A stretch of DNA of 64,000 nucleotides, taken from assembly GCF_900104535.1 (NCBI RefSeq), contig NZ_LT629710.1:1240001-1304000 (forward strand), read 5' to 3'. The DNA comes from Nakamurella panacisegetis. GTDB taxonomy: Bacteria > Actinomycetota > Actinomycetes > Mycobacteriales > Nakamurellaceae. The first letter of the stretch is position 1; each line of letters begins with the position of its first letter. Under the pieces are notes generated by a model, which saw nothing but the letters and a program-made list of their open reading frames with translations, was not told where the DNA came from and made no database searches. Made by a program: the position numbers and the translations under genes. Shown in pieces: positions 59,977 to 64,000 of the stretch.

Positions 59977-61103
59977 GAGGCCACCTCGGCCGCTTCGGCC
60001 TCCTGCCACGCACCCTCGTGCAGTCCGAAGGTGTGGTCCGGATGCCAGTAGGCGCTGACCTTCTCGCCGACCTGGCGCAGTGAGATCGCGCTGTTCTGCG
60101 AGAAGACGGTCAGCTCCTCCTCCGCGTCCAGCGCCGACCGGACCAGGTACTGCGTCGAGACGCCGATGAACGAGGCGTCGATGATGGTTCCGTCGATGAC
60201 GTTGTAGCCGATCGGTGCCTGCCCGACGTCGGCCAGCTGGATCTTCTCGGGCCGGACCCCGACCTCCACCGCCGGCCCTTGAGCGGCCATCCGCGTGACC
60301 GGCATGTGCAGGGACACGCCGTGGAAGTCGGCCGTGAGGACGCCGCCGGAGGTGCCGGACACCCGGGCCGACAACAGGTTCGTCTGCCCCAGGAATCCGG
60401 CGACGAACGGGCTGCGCGGGTTCTCGTAGAGATCGACCGGGCTGCCGAGTTGTTCGACCTTGCCCTTGTTCATCACCGCGATGGTGTCGGCCATCGTCAT
60501 GGCCTCCTCCTGGTCGTGGGTGACGTGGACGAAGGTGATGCCGACGTCGGCCTGGATGCGCTTGAGCTCCAACTGCAACTGTCGGCGCAGTTTGAGATCC
60601 AGCGCGCCCAGCGGCTCGTCCAGCAGCAGCACCTTGGGCCGGTTGACCAGGGCCCGCACGACGGCGATGCGCTGCTGCTGACCGCCGGAGAGCTGGGTCG
60701 GCTTGCGCTGGGCCAGATGTGACAGCTCGACGAGCTCGAGCATCTCCATCACCTTGGTGCGCACGTCGGTGTCGCCCTTGCGACGCAGGCCGAACGCGAC
60801 GTTCTCGAAGATCGTCATGTGCGGGAACAGCGCGTAGTTCTGGAACACCGTGTTGACCGGACGCTGGTAGGGACGGAGCCGGGACACGTCGGTGTCGCCG
60901 ATGGTGATCTGGCCGCTGGTCGGATCCTCCAGCCCGGCGACCATCCGCAGGGTGGTGGTCTTGCCGCACCCGGACGGCCCGAGCAGGGCGAAGAACGAAC
61001 CCTCGGGCACATCCAGATCGATGTCGTCGACGGCGGTGAACGCTCCGTAGGACTTCACCAGGCCCCGGATCGCCAGGCTACCGCCACTGGACTTGTCGGC
61101 CAT
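59973..61103 (-). CDS. potA: Spermidine/putrescine ABC transporter ATPase (PotA)
   Basis: The 376-residue ATPase has Walker A LLGPSGCGKTTTLRMVAG, Q-loop FQNYALFPHMTIFENVAFGL, signature QLSGGQQQRIAVVRAL, Walker B VLLLDEPLGALD and switch His in VHVTHDQEEAMTMADTIAV. The C-terminal TOBE domain has VEVGVRPEKIQLAD. It powers polyamine uptake by PotBC and PotD. Confidence 0.93.
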   Translation of the reverse strand: MADKSSGGSLAIRGLVKSYGAFTAVDDIDLDVPEGSFFALLGPSGCGKTTTLRMVAGLEDPTSGQITIGDTDVSRLRPYQRPVNTVFQNYALFPHMTIFENVAFGLRRKGDTDVRTKVMEMLELVELSHLAQRKPTQLSGGQQQRIAVVRALVNRPKVLLLDEPLGALDLKLRRQLQLELKRIQADVGITFVHVTHDQEEAMTMADTIAVMNKGKVEQLGSPVDLYENPRSPFVAGFLGQTNLLSARVSGTSGGVLTADFHGVSLHMPVTRMAAQGPAVEVGVRPEKIQLADVGQAPIGYNVIDGTIIDASFIGVSTQYLVRSALDAEEELTVFSQNSAISLRQVGEKVSAYWHPDHTFGLHEGAWQEAEAAEVAS

Positions 61104-61108
61104 GTCTC

Positions 61109-62353
61109 TCACGCCCCTGTCAGTTTGTTGAAGTAGTCGCCGTAGCGGGTGGACAGGTCCTCGTCCAACGACATGAAGCCGTGCAGCTTCCCGGTGGTCT
61201 TGGCCGTCGGGAAGATCAACTCGTTGGCGGCCAGCGCCGCGACGTCCTTGTCCGGATCGGCGGCCACGACCGCCTTGGCCGAGGGAACGGGGCAGATGTA
61301 GTTGACGTACTCCTCCACCGTGGCCGAGACGTCCGGCTTCAGGTAGAAGTTGATCAGTTCCTCGACGCCCTTCTTGTGCGGCGTCCGGATCGGCACGACG
61401 AAGTTGTCGCTCCACCGCATAGCCCCGGCTTCGGGGAGGACGTACTGCAGCGAGGCGTCCTTCGCCTGTAGCTGGACGACGTCACCGCTCCAGGCCACGC
61501 AGGCGGCGATGTCACCGCTGGCCAGCCCCTGGGTGTATTCGTTGCCGGTGAAACTGCGGACCTGACCCGAGTTCACCGCCGCCTCGACCTTGGCGTTGGC
61601 CTTGAGGAACTGCTCCTCGGTGAAGTCCTGCGGGTCGTAGCCGAGGTCGAGCAGGACCAGACCGATGGTGTCCCGCATCTCGGTGAGCAGGGTGACCTTG
61701 CCGTGGAGGGACCGGTCGGTGAGCAACTGGTCCATGGTCTCGATGGCCTTGCCGCCGGACGATTTCGGGTTGGTGGCGATGCCGGTCAGGCCCGACTGCC
61801 AGGTCACCGAATACTTGCGGCCCGGGTCGTAGTCGACGTTCAGCAGTTGCGGGTCGAGGTTCTTCAGGTTCGGGATGTTGGCGTGATCGAGCGGGAGGGC
61901 ATAACCGAGCCGGATGATCTTGTCGGCCATCCAGTCGGTGACGCAGAAGGTGTCCGCCGAGATCGCGTCGCCGTTGGCCAGCTGGGGCTGGATCTTGGCG
62001 AAGTAGTCGTTGTTGTCGTTGACGTCCTCGGTGTAGGTGACCTTGATGCCGGTCGCCTTCTGGAACTCGTCGAGGGTCGGGTGCTTGTTCGGGTCGTTGT
62101 CGTCGACGTCGATGTACGCCTGCCAGTTCGACCAGTTGAGCTTCCGGTCGCTGTCGGTGCGGTCGGCGACGGTGGTCGGCCCGCCGGATCGCGCGGAGAT
62201 GCCGCAGGAGGCCAGGAACGCGGTCGCCGAGGCCATGCCGGCGCCCCGGAGGAAGGCCCGGCGCGGCAGCGGACGGGTGCGTCCGACTCCTTGGCCGGTC
62301 AGCGGATTGACCAGGTGCGGGGCGCCCCGACCGGGCGGTGTACGGCCTGGCAC
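61109..62353 (-). CDS. potD: Spermidine/putrescine-binding protein (PotD), Tat-type lipoprotein
   Basis: The 414-residue protein starts at GTG, with AGGAGG six bases before it. The N-terminus has twin arginines (LPRRAFLRGAGMASATAFLA) followed by the lipobox LASC, so it is probably exported folded by Tat and then lipidated. The binding fold has LNWSNWQAYIDVDDNDPNKH, FQKATGIKVTYTEDVNDNND, CVAWSGDVVQLQAKDASLQY and FVVPIRTPHKKGVEELINFY, typical of PotD-like polyamine binders. It is the first gene of potD-A-B-C-aldehyde dehydrogenase. Confidence 0.92.
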   Translation of the reverse strand: MPGRTPPGRGAPHLVNPLTGQGVGRTRPLPRRAFLRGAGMASATAFLASCGISARSGGPTTVADRTDSDRKLNWSNWQAYIDVDDNDPNKHPTLDEFQKATGIKVTYTEDVNDNNDYFAKIQPQLANGDAISADTFCVTDWMADKIIRLGYALPLDHANIPNLKNLDPQLLNVDYDPGRKYSVTWQSGLTGIATNPKSSGGKAIETMDQLLTDRSLHGKVTLLTEMRDTIGLVLLDLGYDPQDFTEEQFLKANAKVEAAVNSGQVRSFTGNEYTQGLASGDIAACVAWSGDVVQLQAKDASLQYVLPEAGAMRWSDNFVVPIRTPHKKGVEELINFYLKPDVSATVEEYVNYICPVPSAKAVVAADPDKDVAALAANELIFPTAKTTGKLHGFMSLDEDLSTRYGDYFNKLTGA

Positions 62354-62730
62354 CAGCAACCTCCTGCGAACTGCTTGGACGGGAAGGACACAAGCGGCCG
62401 CGCCGCAGACCCAGCGATCCTGACATCGAGGATCGGTAAGGGCAAGGAAAACGCCGGTTGTTTCCGTCCCGGCAACAAGACCGGTATGCCCGGGGATCGG
62501 GCCCCACCGGTGGCCCGGGTCGGTCCGCACCCCCGACGACCGCGATCACGTGCGTCGGAATGGAAGCCGGCCACGTGCACCGGCGCTGTGGTCGTCATGC
62601 GCACTCCCAGCTGTTCGAAGGGACGTTACGGTTATCGCAGTTCTTGGCCCCCTGCGCAAGGGTTTCCGTGTTGCCATCTGATTTCCTCGACGGATTCGCT
62701 TGCGTTCTGGCGTCCGACCCGGCCATCATC
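62354..62730. promoter_or_regulatory. Divergent control region between potD and the Lrp-type regulator
   Basis: This 377-bp gap separates the two divergent polyamine units and must hold both promoters. GGAAAACGCCGGTTGTTTCC (62446-62465) contains GGAAA and TTTCC in inverted array, a modest operator candidate about 95 bp before potD. I see no confident -10/-35 pair and no small gene. Confidence 0.35.
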
Positions 62731-63252
62731 ATGGATATGTCCAGATCCAACGGCGCCTCCGGAGTCGACGGTGACCCGTCGGTTGCCGTCCGCAATCGCG
62801 CGCCGATCCCACTGGACGATGTGTCCAAGGCGATCATCGAACAGTTGCAGCAGGACGGCCGGCGCCCGTACGCCACCATCGCCGCGGCGGTCGGCCTGTC
62901 GGAGGCAGCGGTAAGACAACGGGTGTCGCGGCTGATCGGGTCCGGCGTCGTCCAGATCGTCGCCGTCACCGATCCGCTGCAGGTGGGGTTCTCCCGCCAG
63001 GCCATGATCGGCATCAAGGCCGAGGGCAACCTCGAACCCGTGGTCGCCGCCCTGACCGCCATGGACGAGGTGGACTACGTCGTCATCACCGCCGGTTCGT
63101 TCGACATCCTGGCCGAGGTGGTCTGCGAGGACGACGACCACCTCCTGAGCCTTTTGAACCAACGCATCCGCACCATCGACGGCGTCCGCTCGACGGAGAG
63201 CTTCATGTACCTCAAGCTCTCGAAACAGACCTACACCTGGGGCACCCGCTGA
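62731..63252 (+). CDS. Lrp/AsnC-family transcriptional regulator
   Basis: The 173-residue protein has the AsnC helix-turn-helix (LDDVSKAIIEQLQQDGRRPY, ATIAAAVGLSEAAVRQRVSR) and the RAM ligand domain (VVAALTAMDEVDYVVITAGS, FDILAEVVCEDDDHLLSLLN). A second ATG lies six bases after the chosen start. It is divergent from potD and just upstream of the aminotransferase, so it likely controls polyamine uptake and breakdown, sensing an amine or amino acid. Confidence 0.9.
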   Translation: MDMSRSNGASGVDGDPSVAVRNRAPIPLDDVSKAIIEQLQQDGRRPYATIAAAVGLSEAAVRQRVSRLIGSGVVQIVAVTDPLQVGFSRQAMIGIKAEGNLEPVVAALTAMDEVDYVVITAGSFDILAEVVCEDDDHLLSLLNQRIRTIDGVRSTESFMYLKLSKQTYTWGTR

Positions 63253-63310
63253 CGCCGGAACCGACTGCCCCCAGACACTTTCCGAACAGACCTATGACGT
63301 GGGGAACACG

Positions 63311-64000
63311 ATGAGCACCAGCAAGGCCACCGACCATCTCTGGATGCACTTCACCCGGATGGGGAGCTACGACAATGCACCGGTTCCGACCATCGAACGC
63401 GGTGAGGGCAGCTACATCTTCGACACCAACGGCCGCAAGTACCTGGACGCCCTGTCCGGGCTGTTCACCGTCCAGGTCGGCCACGGCCGCGAGGAACTGG
63501 CCAAGGCCGCGTACGAGCAGGCCAAGAAGCTGGCCTTCTTCCCGATCTGGTCCTACGCCCACCCGACGGCCATCGAACTGGCCGACCGCCTCGCCGCGCT
63601 GGCCCCGGGTGATCTGAACAAGGTGTTCTTCTCCTCCGGCGGCGGCGAATCGGTCGAGACGGCCTGGAAGGTCGCCAAGCAGTACTTCAAGCTGATCGGG
63701 AAACCGGCCAAGCACAAGGTGATCTCGCGGGCCATCGCCTATCACGGCACCACGCAGGGGGCGCTGTCGATCACCGGCGTCCCGCCGTTCAAGGAGGCGT
63801 TCGAGCCGCTGGTGCCCGGAACCGTCCGGGTCCCGAACACCAACTTCTACCGCGCGCCGGAATTCGTCGCCGACGACGAGAAGGCGTTCGGGCTGTGGGC
63901 GGCCAACCGCATCGAGGAAGCCATCCTGGCCGAGGGTCCGAGCAGTGTGGCCGCCGTCTTCCTCGAGCCGGTCCAGAATGCCGGCGGCTGTTTCCCGCCG
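63311..64000 (+). CDS. Class III aminotransferase, putrescine/omega-amino type (partial)
   Basis: The first 230 residues are present before the window ends. They contain MHFTRMGSYDNAPVPTIERG, GSYIFDTNGRKYLDALSGLF, VFFSSGGGESVETAWKVAKQ and AIAYHGTTQGALSITGVPPF; the PLP Lys lies beyond the edge. This N-terminus is typical of putrescine- or polyamine-pyruvate aminotransferases (SpuC type). With the aldehyde dehydrogenase it would give a transaminase route from putrescine to GABA. Confidence 0.88.
   Translation, partial: MSTSKATDHLWMHFTRMGSYDNAPVPTIERGEGSYIFDTNGRKYLDALSGLFTVQVGHGREELAKAAYEQAKKLAFFPIWSYAHPTAIELADRLAALAPGDLNKVFFSSGGGESVETAWKVAKQYFKLIGKPAKHKVISRAIAYHGTTQGALSITGVPPFKEAFEPLVPGTVRVPNTNFYRAPEFVADDEKAFGLWAANRIEEAILAEGPSSVAAVFLEPVQNAGGCFPP

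Overview
The window is high-GC DNA with short operons, 4-base start/stop overlaps, GTG starts and T-poor hairpin terminators. A proteasome activator (Bpa), an F420-type Ddn-family protein, HxlR/MarR/LacI regulators and an actinobacterial-type rhamnose isomerase all point to Actinomycetota. A Nakamurella-like or related soil actinobacterium fits, but the genus is a guess made without a database search.

Region 1 (1 to about 12,105) is an integrated prophage or phage remnant. It ends on the right at the 3' end of a tRNA-Arg(ACG) gene, next to a tyrosine integrase (10848-12023) and an excisionase-like gene. A leftward string of small, translationally coupled phage genes runs from about 10.2 kb to 5.3 kb. 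It includes a helix-turn-helix, replication-initiator-like gene with a 12-bp iteron-like array inside its coding sequence. A serine recombinase (3537-4202) and a candidate structured RNA follow, then a tape measure protein that runs off the left edge. The usual terminase-portal-capsid block is not seen between the early genes and the tape measure.

Region 2 (12.1-25.7 kb) is ordinary chromosome. It holds tRNA-Arg(ACG), tRNA-Ser(GCT) and tRNA-Ser(TGA), an aromatic/histidinol-phosphate aminotransferase, an SRPBCC-MarR operon behind a 28-bp perfect palindrome, a lipoyl-less E2-like acyltransferase, a MetF-like protein, a metallo-beta-lactamase-fold hydrolase, a Ddn-like protein, pyruvate phosphate dikinase, a spermidine-synthase-fold protein, an HxlR/oxidoreductase pair and a PhzF-like protein.

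Region 3 (25.8-40.6 kb) is an L-rhamnose utilisation locus with two divergent arms. The leftward arm is DeoR regulator, rhamnulokinase, a class II aldolase and a fused rhamnulose-1-phosphate aldolase/short-chain dehydrogenase. A LacI regulator follows. The rightward arm is a complete sugar ABC transporter, rhamnose isomerase and an additional arabinose/fucose-type isomerase. The extra aldolase and isomerase suggest a second deoxy- or pentose sugar is also handled.

Region 4 (40.7-47.8 kb) has an amine-oxidase-like flavoprotein with a DUF1365 protein, a YpfJ-type zinc peptidase, a GNAT, a quinone oxidoreductase, the proteasome activator Bpa, a class III aminotransferase and a 51-residue membrane protein. 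A ~270-bp array of inverted short repeats follows.

Region 5 (48.1-64.0 kb) is centred on polyamines. It contains an agmatinase fused to a saccharopine-dehydrogenase-type domain, a PuuB-like amine oxidase with a 46-residue leader gene, a potDABC transporter with an aldehyde dehydrogenase in one operon, and a divergent Lrp/AsnC regulator and class III (putrescine-type) aminotransferase. A 1206-residue secreted multidomain protein is inserted in the middle. Two 82-bp copies of a repeat with 16-bp terminal inverted repeats lie at 31.2 and 50.8 kb, in opposite orientation.
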